A stretch of DNA of 64,000 bases, taken from Linyphia triangularis (lineage: Eukaryota; Arthropoda; Arachnida; Araneae; Linyphiidae). Position numbers and translations under genes: made by a program. The notes under the pieces are model-generated. The model saw nothing but the letters and a program-made list of their open reading frames with translations, did not search any database and was not told the DNA's origin. Positions 13,209-25,099 of this stretch are shown piece by piece (position 1 is the first letter of the stretch; each line of letters begins with the position of its first letter). The stretch covers positions 19,513,521 to 19,577,520 of the forward strand of contig OZ021732.1 of assembly GCA_963978545.1 (NCBI GenBank). Reading direction: 5' to 3'.

Positions 13209-13440
13209 TTACATTTTTATAGTATTAAGTTTTCTTTATATTTCTTTTTTTCAAATGCACGAATCCATTTTGGTGTATATCTTCTTTGCAATTGTATGCC
13301 ATTTGAAACACGCACTAGATACCAAAGTTAATAAAAATACCTACTCTAATTAAAAATTTTAATAAATACATAAAAACATGACATAAAAATATATAATATA
13401 TGTACGCTTACTTTATTTCACCTTTTTCTAAATGCTAATT
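13209..13440 (+). repeat. Direct repeat, downstream copy (pairs with 12059-12293)
   Basis: Counterpart of the upstream copy in the same orientation. The open frame seen in the upstream copy (12030-12233) is not kept here, which argues against a duplicated exon. Confidence 0.85.
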
Positions 13441-15146
13441 CTCCATTGTAAAACTATGTTATTCAATATAAACTGATAAAATATTATTACATAATAATGT
13501 AGATGTATCTCGCTTCGTAAAAACGATCACTTCAGGCTATTTTTGTTTGCATTTTTAAATATAATAGTACGTGTATTGGTAAATACCTAGTGCTGATAAT
13601 AGGAAAAAAAACATATTTATTATCGATCTTGACCAAATTTATTTAGCAAATAAGGAAAAACAAAACTATAAATAATAAGTTCCTCAAAGTTTCCAAAATA
13701 TTTCTAATAAAATTCTCCAATTCAAAAAGTTTAAAGTACAAAAATAAAAAAATAAATAAATTGATATAATAAATATGTTTAAGAAATAGGGTGATTTAGA
13801 TAACAATAATACACCTGATTATGCATCAGACACATTTTTCCTGATTTAAGTACCAATCGAGTAGTATAGTGAGAATGACACATTTTCTACTTTCGTGCTT
13901 GTTTACCTCAGCTTTATATTTCTAGTACGTAAATCTCCAATCCATATCATATGAATCTTTTATTGCTTTTAGCCACGTTTTTTCTAATGGACCAGGAACA
14001 ACACTGATGAATAGATATTATTTTAAAATTAAAAAAAAAAAAATAATAATAATGTGAATTTTTTAAAGCCATAAACTTTTTTAACTCATTTCATAGTCAG
14101 AATCATTGGTGAATCTACTGGGAATAAGTCGTAAAATGTTAGGGTTAAAAACCACACTATTTTTTTTCTTAAGATGTTTTTTACGAGAGACAATAATCAA
14201 GGATATAAGAAACTACTTTGTATTGCTTTGTAAATATATTTATGTAGAAAATAAGTTCTTAAAAAATTCTTAAGAGGGACCTTCATCCTGAATATCCCCC
14301 CTTGACTGTTTTTTACTTATACCAAGAAGGCATTGGTAAAAAAGTTTATTAACAAATTTTGAAGGAAAAATTAATTTGTATTTTTTATTATACTTTAAAA
14401 AGTGTTTATAAGTTAACTTACAAAATCTGTTGCATTCTAGTGTTTCGATATCTTAGCTTTATTTGTTTCATTCACAATGGCCCAATGGGCATTTGAGGGA
14501 CGTAAGTAGATTTTTTTTTACTTGTGGATAAAGCCACGAGTATGCAAATTATGTTAATTATGAGGGAAAAGGTTTTACATTTAAAGAATTGTAGAGTTTC
14601 TTTTTTAGCTGCCTATCCTGATTGTTTTGTGATTTTGCATATGTCTTTCGTGAATAAATGTTTTATTAACTAAATTAAACTAAGTAATTTTTAACTTTAC
14701 AGAATTTATAAAAAAATACAGTTAGCATGTTTCAGAATCAATAACTAAGAAAAATTTTACACAAACTAATAAAAAAAACACTACTTATTTTGCCTTAAAA
14801 ATATTTTTAAGAATATTTTATTACTGATGCTGCTAAACTTATTAAAATAGTTCACATATTTTTAAACAATGCTTCGGATTATATCATGGCCTAAAAATAG
14901 AAGTATTTGGTTTTTGAGGCAGCTAGGAGGTTTGTGATCCATCTTTTAAAAGAAAAAGTGGCTCTCCGGAACAAGATAGAAACCAGAGTAACCTATGCTC
15001 CAGAACCCACTTTCCTCAACCCTCATAGTAAGAGAGCAAAGGACATTTTCCCAAAATGGCTAATACCCTAAAAGAATGACGATCGTTGTTGAAGGACGAG
15101 GCATTATATCACGTGATTAATTGGTGGTCATTCTGTGTCGTTCCAG
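13441..15146. other. Non-coding sequence upstream of the transmembrane exon
   Basis: Mostly AT-rich. Base composition rises from about 14,930 toward the exon. One short stretch, listed separately (14441-14501), has splice-like borders. Immediately before the exon, the acceptor reads TTCTGTGTCGTTCCAG. Confidence 0.5.
14441..14501 (+). other. Possible upstream exon or alternative first exon (weak)
   Basis: A stretch bounded by TTGCATTCTAG on the left and a strong donor GACGTAAGT on the right is open in the frame needed to join the transmembrane exon: it ends one base into a codon and exon 15147-15272 starts with the other two. The translation contains a hydrophobic run with MAQWAFEG at its end, which could begin at the ATG at 14477. 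Phase agreement has a one-in-three chance of arising randomly, so this is a candidate only. Confidence 0.2.
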
Positions 15147-15272
15147 GAATGCAAGGCATTATTATCATCCGGCCGGTCTTGGGGCTTCTCATCGGAGTCT
15201 TAGTTGCCTTGGTGATCATTGCTGTCATCATCATTGTCGCCATCAGAGTGAAGAGAAGAAGAAAGCACAAAG
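15147..15272 (+). CDS. Receptor gene exon 1 of window: transmembrane segment
   Basis: Exon bounded by acceptor CGTTCCAG and donor AAAGGTAAGG. It starts two bases into a codon and ends one base into the next. Counting from the first full codon (MQGIIIIRP), residues 10-32 form a 23-residue hydrophobic helix (VLGLLIGVLVALVI followed by more Ile and Val), then RVKRRRKHK, a basic stop-transfer run that places the rest of the protein inside the cell. The few residues before the helix are extracellular. Composition is much richer in GC than the flanks. No Ig or fibronectin domain is encoded in the window, so the ectodomain lies in exons upstream. If the intron were retained, the frame would end at a stop at 15365-15367. 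The product is read as a type I single-pass receptor. Confidence 0.85.
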
Positions 15273-16439
15273 GTAAGGATAACCTTACTCTTAACTCCTA
15301 CTGCTCTTCATCCTCCTTGACTGTTGAGTGGGAAAGATCAATGTCGGGTTTGGGTGGAATGTGTTAGTGAGTGCTTTGTGGGATTTGGAGGAATGTAGCA
15401 GGATATTTATCTTCTACAGCATTGGTCAGTGTTTTATAATTGATGAAGGCCTGATTAGGTTGGTTAGATAAGGAGTTTTAGGAAACTCTTTGTTGCAATT
15501 TGTGTGTGAAATCAAATAGTAAATGTATTAATAGTATCGATGGAGATTAATAATATAGTTAACCGTAATATGTTTAATTGTAAATAATTATATATCTTAA
15601 GTGTTATATATCCTTAAAAGTAATCCATGTGGGGTTTTGGTTTGATGAGTATGAGCTATTACTGTAGAATTTGAGGAATATATTGAGCTATTTATATTGG
15701 GATGTATTTACTATTGTGCTTTTTAGTATTGATCAACTGGTTTAATATTTAATTTTGGTGCATTTTATGTTAAATTAGGTCCAACAAATTTGTAAAACAA
15801 TCGATTTTATTTTCACAAAGATAATGTAAATATTTACTTTTTTGATGTACTTTTTTTTTTTATCTTTTATCAAATTTGCTGTTTTATTTTCTTAATAAAA
15901 TTTATCATTTTATCTTGAACTATTTCAAAAATGAGCATTGGAAATTTTTAAATTAGGTAGCAATATTTTCTACTATAAGCTGATATATTAAAACCTAAAT
16001 AAAAATATTAGGGAGTACCATCTTACGTATGTATAAGCTAATCAGCAACTTAGATAAAGCGTAATTTAAATCACTTAAGTTGCCTATTGTGTTATTTAAA
16101 ACAATAATTATTTAATTTATGTTCAGTAAGATATACAACCAGACTACGCAAATTAAAGAGTTTATGTTGAAAATATATAATAATAGGCAATTCTCGATAA
16201 AACATTTAATGACATGCGGTGTTTGCACAAAATTTTAAAGCATGCATTTATAATTTTCTATTAAAATCAGAACACTGTTTCCTCAGCCGAGTGTTTGATA
16301 GACTACTTTTCAAACCAAAAGATAGAGATAAAAGAAAGTGTGCTGACATAACACTAAAGTTTATATATTACTTAAAATACCATAGTAAGAGATAAAATAA
16401 CTTCGAGTTTGGTTCCCTCGAAAGACGACTTCTGATTGA
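15273..16439 (+). other. Intron 1, 5' part
   Basis: Start of a 3,721-bp intron (15273-18993). AT-rich, without recognisable exons or repeats. Confidence 0.6.
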
Positions 16440-17030
16440 GTATACACCACAAACACCTCCTAGACAATTGAAGTTGAGATCTGTTTCCTTCCTCGAGGCA
16501 CATGAGAGTTACAAGTAAAGTTTCTTGCGAAACCCTCTTGGTGACATTCCGTTTAATTTCTGCGAATTCTTATTTAACTTCATGAAATTCTAACACATAC
16601 ACAATTAGCCGACGCAAGCCAAAGCGTTTTTGTTGAACAAAAGGTAACTGTGTTCAGAAGATTTGGCCTACAGGATAAAGAAAGAGAACACCCCCTAGGT
16701 CTATAGAAAGCACGTCTTTCCGAATCTTAGCGCCGGCTGCCTACACATCTATTCCAAAGATCTCTCTTTCGGGACTTCCCCTGGGGACCTGCCAATCCGC
16801 TTCAGGTGGCGCCCTCTGGGGGATGCCACGTTTGCTCTTGCGACAAAAGACACTCGACTTGCAAGGGTAGAAATAAAAAGAGGGGAAAAAATGCCCTACA
16901 ACTACAAATCAAAAAGGCTAAAAGTAGGATAGGGGAAATTCGCCCAAGGAAAAACAAACACATGCCGATGTTGATGAGGGAAAGATCTCATTTTTGTTAT
17001 CGAGGATTGCGCAGCTGAAGACTTCATTTA
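16440..17030. promoter_or_regulatory. GC-richer intronic patch with CTCF-like motifs
   Basis: Composition is clearly less AT-rich than the rest of the intron, with blocks such as TTAGCGCCGGCTGCC (16728-16742). At 16804-16812 AGGTGGCGC matches the core of the CTCF motif, and overlapping on the minus strand, 16809-16822 (CCCCCAGAGGGCGC read in reverse), matches the published consensus CCASYAGRKGGCRS at 13 of 14 positions. CTCF is conserved in arthropods, so an insulator or enhancer is plausible. The plus-strand open frame at 16806-17018 shows no family and is probably chance. Confidence 0.4.
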
Positions 17031-17499
17031 CGTTTAAGCTGGAAATAATACTATGTAGATTTTATTTGTAGATTATGACAAATGTAGAAACAAACAATTT
17101 TACTTTTTCAAAATGATGTCAATTTTTATGATTTTAATATTCATTGGAGGATATGCCATAATCGCGTTCTAAAGAGTTATATTTAATTAATTAAACATTT
17201 TATGGCTATTTATTTAAATTTAGTTTAATAGAAATGCAAATAGAGTTACTGTAAATAAAAATAAATAAAAAAATGAAACGTTTTTGTCTTTTGATTGTTT
17301 GTCTCTAATAAGCGCGTAAATATTTTATAGTAATATGAATTCCATATGTAAAATGCGAATTTTCAAACATTTTTTGCATAAACAGGGTAATTTAACTAGG
17401 TATTATTTATGTACGCAACTGTCCCTCATTTGGAAGTTCAAAATAATTTTAAGTAGCTTGACAGTGAAAAAGTGCACACAATTTTTTTAAGGAATATAT

Positions 17500-17591
17500 G
17501 CATTCTAACATCACAAACTACAAGTCACACATTTCTCAAATATTTGCATTCTAACATCACAAACTACAAGTCACACATTTCTCAAATATTT
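17500..17591 (+). repeat. Two-copy tandem repeat, 46-bp period
   Basis: The block from GCATTCTAACATCACAAAC to TTCTCAAATATTT at 17500-17545 is repeated without visible change at 17546-17591, indicating a recent duplication. It lies in intron 1. The open frame across it is incidental. Confidence 0.93.
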
Positions 17592-18993
17592 ACTCAAATG
17601 TTACGATGCAACTGTTTTCCATATATACACCACTGCTTAACAAAAGTCAAGTCACTTTCTCCCAAGAAACCAGTTTTTGGCTACGTTACTCTTCCAACAA
17701 TAACAGTAGCTTATTGGAATTAACACGCAGGCATCACTAATACATGGTAAAGTGGACCTCAAAACAGCAATGTTCAGCCTCGAAACCTGAAACAATAACG
17801 ATATAAAGTTGTACTTGACGTGACCACATGCATAGAAATCAATTGCATACAATTAATTTCTTCCAATAGAATGTAAGACAATTTAAATTCAACAGAGTCA
17901 CATTGCTAAGTGAATATGTAAGCATCAATGTCCAATAGTTTAGTTTTAAATCGTATTGGCGTTAAGCTTCAATACATCCATCAAAGTTTTCTTTAAAGAG
18001 TTACTTAACCACTTTTGTATCGGCTCAACTGTCTTAATAAATCACTTAGTTTATACCCGATTGTAAAGTATCACTATCATAAGGAGAAGCGAACGTTCAA
18101 ATAGCCCTATAGTATCTTCAGCAAGCTATCTTGAAGATGCATTCCTCCAATATATATGACTTTCTCCCCCTCACAATACTTCTATGAAACTATTCCTTTC
18201 CTCCCCTCCCACTCCAATAGATCAACTGAATTAAACACAATCAGAAAGTATCACTAACACATGGCTAATTGGAGGCAGACAATCTACCATGCGATTCCTT
18301 ATTATAATTTCAATTCTAAGATGCACTGACACTGATAAACGAGCAACAGTCGATTCAGGGAACTATTTGAATGAGTTGATATTAGAAACTGCTGAGGCGA
18401 ACAGGTTTACAGAATAGCTCATTATCACTTGCAGTGTCTCCAATAAGCAATCGGATAAATGGAATAAATCGGATGAAGGCGCGATGCTTGAGAAATCAAG
18501 CATATTGCTAGTTCAATTATCCTCCCTGTCCAGTTAGCATTGACTTTGAAAATTGTGCGTGGAATGTGATATAATTGTGTGAACAAAATATACATATTAG
18601 CTTCCTTAATCACTTGAAAAATGTTTTATACTTTTTATTAAGTAATTTTAATCTCCTCAAGCAGGTAATTTTAACATATGTCTAAGCAAACGATAAAAGT
18701 AAAAGGTTTGCTGCTATTTTCACGAAGTCCAATAAATATTGTGTTAATTCAATTCATATTGTATTAAATGTAAGTTCATTAATAAGTTAGGCAATTTTTC
18801 CCTCAGAAAATGTATGGGAAAAATGGCATTTGATTACCGTAACTGTAAAATTTTAAATGTTTTGTGTTTATGTATTGTCCTAGATGTTGTAAGGAATCCT
18901 TTATTTTTATTTATGTTGTTTTATTCATTGTTGGCTGGAAATTCATAAACATTTTCATAGATTTATTATATATGTGTATATTTTATTTTATAG
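17592..18993 (+). other. Intron 1, 3' part
   Basis: Mixed composition with no recognised exon. It ends in the acceptor TATTTTATTTTATAG before the microexon. Confidence 0.6.
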
Positions 18994-19024
18994 CAAACCA
19001 AGGAGTCCCGGGAGTTTCAGATAA
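18994..19024 (+). CDS. Receptor gene exon 2: 31-nt microexon
   Basis: Bounded by TTTTATAG and a consensus donor GTAAGT. Joined to the preceding exon it completes an Ala codon, then reads NQGVPGVSD and leaves two bases that make Lys with the next exon. Phases fit on both sides, and the junction with exon 43530-43633 is open. At 31 nt it is in the microexon size class and is flanked by introns of 3.7 and 24.5 kb. Omitting it shifts the frame: the join would read HKGPKCR and stop, about a dozen residues after the membrane. The call rests on splice consensus, frame continuity and composition, without homology support for this short peptide. Confidence 0.68.
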
Positions 19025-20183
19025 GTAAGTGCATTTAAGCATATTACAAAATGTATGCTTTCTTTTTTTTTAATTTTCCAATGTAATCTTCTGGTACGCC
19101 TTTGTAATCTTTAATTTAATACTAAATGCTGAAAAGAATTCGATACAATACGAATGAAAGTTCGCGATAAATTGCTTTTATAACTAAAAAATCAATCATA
19201 CACAATACCATTCACGTTTCCAGTAATCTTTTCATCTTCTTTCCTTTCAACAAACTCAAAGATGCTTTTTGCCAGAATTCGTTTGAATAAATAAGTAGAG
19301 TTTATTGCTTACCTACGGAAATGAAGCAGCGGCAGAAATTTAAGTAAACCATTTCAGTAAAAGAACGATACTATTTCTTTCGACTTCCCTTCATATTTTT
19401 TTTAAAGAATACAAAAGGCAATATTTTATTCTTTTAAAAGAAAACGGAAATTCCATTCTTTTCGTTCGGTGCCATACACACAAAAAATATCGAACATTTT
19501 GAAATTTGAACACAGCTTTCTTTTTTTTGTGTGTGTGTTATGGCACACAGAATGTAAAATGTAAAAAATATCTAGAACGTCCGAAAAACTGAAGCACAGC
19601 ATAAATCAAAATAAATAGACAGAAAACTTCAAAGAAGATAAAAGGAAAAAAACATGAAAAGTGCCATACTCCCCCCCCAACTCCCTTAAAGACCTTCAGG
19701 AAAGGTGTGTATAGCGCTATGCGAGTAGACGTTTCCAGGGAGAAGTTTAGTTTGAATTTATACCAAACAGAATGATTTCCCGGTATCTCTCGCACCGTTT
19801 ATAAAGAGAAATTTTCCGAATCCTGGGAGACAAGTTCGCCTTGAGTAACATTGTAAACATTTTAGGTAGCTAAGTCAAACGACCTGATGTGTTTGGAGTT
19901 CCAGTTTAGATACGTCACATTTCTTTTGATTATTTTCTTCTATGAATTTATTTCGCAGCTATGATTTTGGATATTTGGTTATTCTGATGAAAAAATGGGA
20001 ACTGTTGGATAAGAATGTTTTGTTTTTTATAGGGAATACTTTTTATTTTTTATTTTCTCACCAGCTGTTTAAATGGAATATGTACATTTGTATAATATGC
20101 ATTTCTTGTATATAATTGTAAATAGTGTCTATATATTTCTTTTTAAAGTTCTATTTTCTTAAGTTTATCTGTGAACAGCGATT
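19025..20183 (+). other. Intron 2, first part
   Basis: Beginning of the 24,505-bp intron 2 (19025-43529). The stretch at 19,540-19,800 is less AT-rich with a minus-strand open frame of 85 codons and no recognisable family. Confidence 0.5.
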
Positions 20184-20447
20184 ATACAGGCTAGAAAAAG
20201 TTGACAACACCCTAATGAATTGAGACATTTTATTATGTTTACCAGCGAGTTCTGATCGCCAGATCGTTTGTTCTGAATTTTTCCAGAAAGTTCGCAAGTG
20301 AGAATAAAAAAACCATCAAGAGGAAGGATTGGAGTTGGTTGGAGGTTTAGAACCGTTTTGAAAGTTCTGGGCTAATTTGCTTGCGTCTGAATTACCACTG
20401 CATCCAAAATTGCACGCACTGACGCTTTTTTTAAAGCTTGATAGCGA
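20184..20447 (+). repeat. Dispersed repeat, copy A (pairs with 44011-44328)
   Basis: Begins TACAGGCTAGAAAAAG and ends AAAGCTTGATAGC. The copy at 44011-44328 begins TACAGGTTAGAAAAAG and ends AGAAGCTTGATAGC, with weak similarity between, including a TTTGCnnGnGnCTGAATTA-like block. This is probably an old non-autonomous element. No coding capacity. Confidence 0.55.
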
Positions 20448-22275
20448 GTTCACATTTATTTTAAAATGAAACTCAAAGATTTCTTCTACTTAAGCATAGG
20501 AAAAATATTTTACTTATAATTATGTTGAACTAAAAGTCATTAGCTCAAAATAGAAATGACGAGAGATAAGTAGATTAAAATCTTTTGATGTTGAATTATC
20601 CAATATAAGTTACCTATCCGCATATTCCCTATTGCTTTTAAACATTTATCTTCAGGCATTGTGATGCCAGATGCACAAACAAACTTCTCTATTTGGTGCG
20701 TAAAATTAACTTAGATAAATATTAGTACTCGTAATAGATAACTATACCTACACGTTCTAGAATACAGACTAATTAAGCAGGGAACATAAGGGTTGAATAC
20801 ATTATAATATAAATCAGTACTAGATAACTGATGTCGTTATTCTGATGCGAATGTGATATACTGAAATACATAAAAATCAGTTCGCATGCCATTGACATAC
20901 TTGATAAATTATATTAATATATTGGTTAGAGATTTAGAATAAATGAACTGTATTATATTTTATTCCATTATGATATATTTCCAGATGGGAGATGCACTTA
21001 ATGGAATAAGGCAAATCTCATTAATTTTAAATCTTTGCATCGGTTTGTTCGGTTTCATCACAATACACGAAAAGTACAAATATTGTTCTTTCCAAACGTA
21101 TTCTTTAATAAGAACTTTTACAAGTTTTCCCTAGGGAGGTTGTTTAGAAGACGATTGTGTACATTTGTTTTATTGATGTGTTTTTAGACGGTAGGTCTAC
21201 TAATTTTAAACTCTAGTATCTTCTTCGAATTCTTTATGGTTTCTCCCTAACTTTATAGCCCATTAAGTAAATTGTTCCATAGTACATCAGCATAAATTAA
21301 TTAGTGGTCAGGTTATTATGCAAAAATTTAATGGGGGGCATTTTCAAACTTAAATTGCTTGTTTGCTTTTTTGCGGCTTGGTCAGAAAAATATATTTTAA
21401 ACAAAATTTTATTCTACTATTTTGTTGACATATATATAAAGAAGAGTGTATGTGTATGAGTTTTTTTTAATACAATTTTACTCCAATCTCGATGAAATTT
21501 TGACACTTACGATCTTGAAAGCAAGATTAATTATCTTGGCCACTTGAAACTTTCTCTCCCTTTTCCTTTCTTCACCTTTTGAAGGGGTATGATCATGCAA
21601 TATACAGTAAAGTCTTATATGCCACTAAAAAAAAAAAAAAAAAAAAAAAATTTCGGGACACCCTTTCAAATGCCTCTTTTTGGCGAAAAATGTGTATAAA
21701 ATTTGGGAAATTTAAATAAAATTTGGGGGTTGCTACAAGCAATTGAATTTACCATTACCGTGGAAAAAAATCAAGTTTTTCCATTTTAAAGTATAAATGT
21801 ATGTTTCGCCCAAAGAGTACGAACCCTGAGTACATGTACACACTATTCGCTTAACTTCTTCAAGTTTGTCCAAGCACAATTTTTTTTTTTTTTACCAAAT
21901 ACAATTTTGTTTTAATTTTGTTGGTATTCGTAATTTAGCCCACACCTTCATGGCATGTATAGCTGATGAATGACAAGCATTTTTAATATTTTTTTCAAAA
22001 TCTGCTTGAAATAAAAAAAAAATCGAGACATGGTTTTTCTTTTGGATGGAAGTTTTCTATGATTCAGTGAGGATATTTGGCCTATGAGCTATACCATTGT
22101 TTGTTTTCTTGTATTTGGTTTTGTCATTGAAGACAATGAAGTGTTGTCATGATGAAATTTGTGATTTAGAAAACTTGTAGATAATTTAAACTAACCTCAC
22201 AAATAGTGAGAAAGATTAAAATACATCAGTATGACACCAGTTTCAAAGAACAACAGCTGATTCATATCATTAGTA

Positions 22276-22312
<37 letters not shown>

Positions 22313-24891
22313 ATATGCAGTAGCATCAGAAGAAAGTAAACATGAACAATGAAATGGTTGCATTTACAATTTGTAGTTCTATAGTTAAAATTGATATTTT
22401 ACTACTAAATTGATATGAGTTAGTTGAACTAAAATCCATTTAATCTACTTGAAGCATAATATATATATGATGATTCAATAACTAACACATTAATTGAAAT
22501 GCTTGCGTATAGCGCAACTTTGTCAGATTTTGCAGAGGTGGTAGCAACCTCTAAATATCATATGATTTCAATAAACAAAATTAGGATTTTTTTTCTCATC
22601 AAATGGAACACAATGAAAGGGCATCCCTTAAAAAATTAACACCTTCGAAAATAAGACGCAAGCTAATATACAGTTTTATTCAAATTTGTAAGACATTTTG
22701 AACACGATCTTCCAAACAAGTAGAAGGTAAGTGGCTACTTGAACTTTCAAAAAACTTGTTCACCCCTTAAAGTTGTAAAGGGAGTGAAATCTATGATAGG
22801 GGGTAAAGGAGAGCATTGCATTTGAAAGAACAGGGCCACAAGTGTTAATATCCGGGCAACAACTGACACTCAACTAAGATATTCCATACAATTTCACAAT
22901 CCTGTTAAATTGCAAGTCTAAATTTAGCCACATATGACGTCAAATGAAATTACATTGATGGACATTCTTTAAAGTATGATTCAATGTAATTGATGATTAA
23001 TACATATATTTTGCAAACAAATTTAATAAAACTTAATTATAATTATTTAATGCTATTTAACTTTTATTACTTTTTTACATAAATTTAAGCAAATGTAATT
23101 TTTAAATAATATGCAATTAGAAATAAATAATGAATACATTATACTCATCATTTAAAAGAAGAACAAAAATTAAACTTAAAAAAATATTTTTCAGTACAAA
23201 ATGCATTCATAGTGCTCATAAGATAAGTAGTTAAAAATCTTTTAAATGAGAAAATTTACTTTGCCTATAAATTTCGGTTTTAGGAGCTTTACAATTAAAT
23301 TGAATTAACTACAGTTTACGTTCCACAAATAGGCAAAGTCTACATTACCTCAGACCTTAACAGCGGACTCGATTCAATAATTAGATATAGTGACACTTTT
23401 TTTTTTTTTTTTTTTTAAATCTCCTCTAGTTGAATTTAAAAGCTTACAGTGCGATTTTTTACCTCCGTCTTTCCAATTACTTTGGAATAATTAGACTCAG
23501 TGCAGTTTATTATCAAGAAAAAGTAAAGAAAATAAAACAGGGAAGAATATGCTCGGAGAACTTTATAGAACTGGATTTGAAAAGAGAAGAAAAAAGTCAC
23601 TGCAAATTGAATAGACTTCAGAAGCACTTACTTTTAGAATCCTTTTTTGGTCGAGAAAAGTAAATTGAAAGATCAAGGTACCATGCCTTTAATTTGAAAA
23701 CTTGGTTCGAAAGGATAAATATTAAACTGGTGATCATTACACAAAAGAAATTGTTTTCGTTTTATTTGCATAAAAGTAATATTTTCATCACTTTATTCCA
23801 CGAGGTTTAAAGTTTCTTTATAATTTATTAGTAAATATTGATTGCTTTCCTTTATCTAAACATTAAGAAAATACCAAATATATTATCATGTTATAAAATG
23901 ATTTTGCTGCTTAATTGGTCTGAAAGCCCTTAAAATTGTCGAATTCAGGGTTTTGAGTTTATATTCGATATGTCAAACAAACTATGATTTAAATCTCAAA
24001 TTACATTTTTTTATGCAGAAATATGTAACTAATTAAGGAAATTTACAAAAAACTTCAAAAAAATATTAATGAGGGCCTAACGAGGTTGGAGAAATGAGAG
24101 CAAATTTCAACCAGCTCAAAATTTTTACAAGTGTTGCATGCAGCATTACTTGATTTAAAGTCCCCACAAAATATCTGTTTTGTTATTTTATCGTTATAGT
24201 TATTGTATGAATAAAATAATATCTAGAAACTAAAATAAATTCTAAACGTTCCAAAAGTTTGAGATTTTCCAATAAAAAAGAATTTGTGGAAAAGTTAGAA
24301 AAAAAAACTATTTTTTTAAGAATTTTCCTTTTCGGTAGTTTATTTTAAGCATAATGTTGCAACAGTTACAATAAAAGAATTTGAATGAAATTATATCTTT
24401 TTTTTTAATATATCCTGCACATATGTGTGAAAAACACAGTTTTAAAGAAAATGACGTCAAAGTTAAAATTTCCAATATAATTAAATGTAAACTATAGAAT
24501 CAAATAAAAATAACTTGAGTAAAAACTAGAATATTTGTTGAAGATTTGTTTTAAAATGCAGGTACCCTTATAGCCTACACGATGTTTTCATAAAAATAAA
24601 TGGAAAATTTTAAGGGTTCCTAGACCCCTATATATACGTAATTATATTTTATACATATGCTTTAAACAAGTGAAAAGTTCAGGAACTTTAATTCCACTAA
24701 ACTGTAAATAAAAAACTAGAAAATGTAAATATTCTATAGCATTGCAAATTATCATACCCAATTTTATTAATTTGAAAAGCACTAAATTTGTTAAAGGGAC
24801 AAATCTGAGATTATAGAATGCATTTTAAGAATTTAAACATATATTTATATGTTTTCTTGTCTTTCCACCTTCATTTGATTTCTGATTATCC
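20448..24891 (+). other. Intron 2, AT-rich stretch
   Basis: No exon recognised. Homopolymers at about 21,627-21,650 (A), 22,278-22,311 (A) and 23,397-23,416 (T). The plus-strand open frame at 23430-23663 has no recognisable family. Confidence 0.5.
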
Positions 24892-24906
24892 TGCTCAAGA
24901 ACGATT

Positions 24907-25084
24907 GGTTGGTTGTATTCAGATTATCTGGCACAGTCAGCAACACGAGGGCTATAATGCGCCGAAACATTCGTCATTAGACAAGCCAACATACATTTAC
25001 AAACACCCATGCCAACACGGGACTCGAACCCGCAACCTCGTGGTCTAAAAGCTAGCACGCTAACCACTATACCGTTTGGTCGGC
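24907..25084 (-). mobile_element. tRNA-derived SINE, copy 2
   Basis: A 178-bp element with a perfect 15-bp target duplication TGCTCAAGAACGATT at 24892-24906 and 25085-25099, showing a clean retrotransposition event. The minus-strand head has the tRNA-like order GCCGACCAAACGGTATAGTG, GGTTAGCGTGCTAGC and the B-box GGGTTCGAGTCCCG. A 3' TTGGC can pair with the 5' GCCGA-type acceptor, so the head is still tRNA-like over about 73 nt. The remaining body is shared with copies 1 and 3. Confidence 0.93.
25012..25084 (-). promoter_or_regulatory. tRNA-like head of SINE copy 2 with internal pol III boxes
   Basis: On the minus strand this 73-nt portion carries an A-box-like stretch around GGTATAGTGGTTAGCG and a B box GGTTCGAGTCC, the internal promoter layout of tRNA genes. 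The anticodon stem does not pair convincingly, so it is a tRNA-derived promoter and not a functional tRNA gene. Confidence 0.7.
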
Positions 25085-25099
25085 TGCTCAAGAACGATT

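Noticed and set aside
16806..17018. A basic 70-codon protein in intron 1
   Set aside because: No family resemblance. The GC-rich patch is better explained as regulatory or non-coding sequence.
25012..25084. A functional tRNA gene
   Set aside because: The B box and an acceptor-like stem are present, but the anticodon stem does not pair well and the segment continues into a repeated body with target duplications, so it is the head of a SINE.
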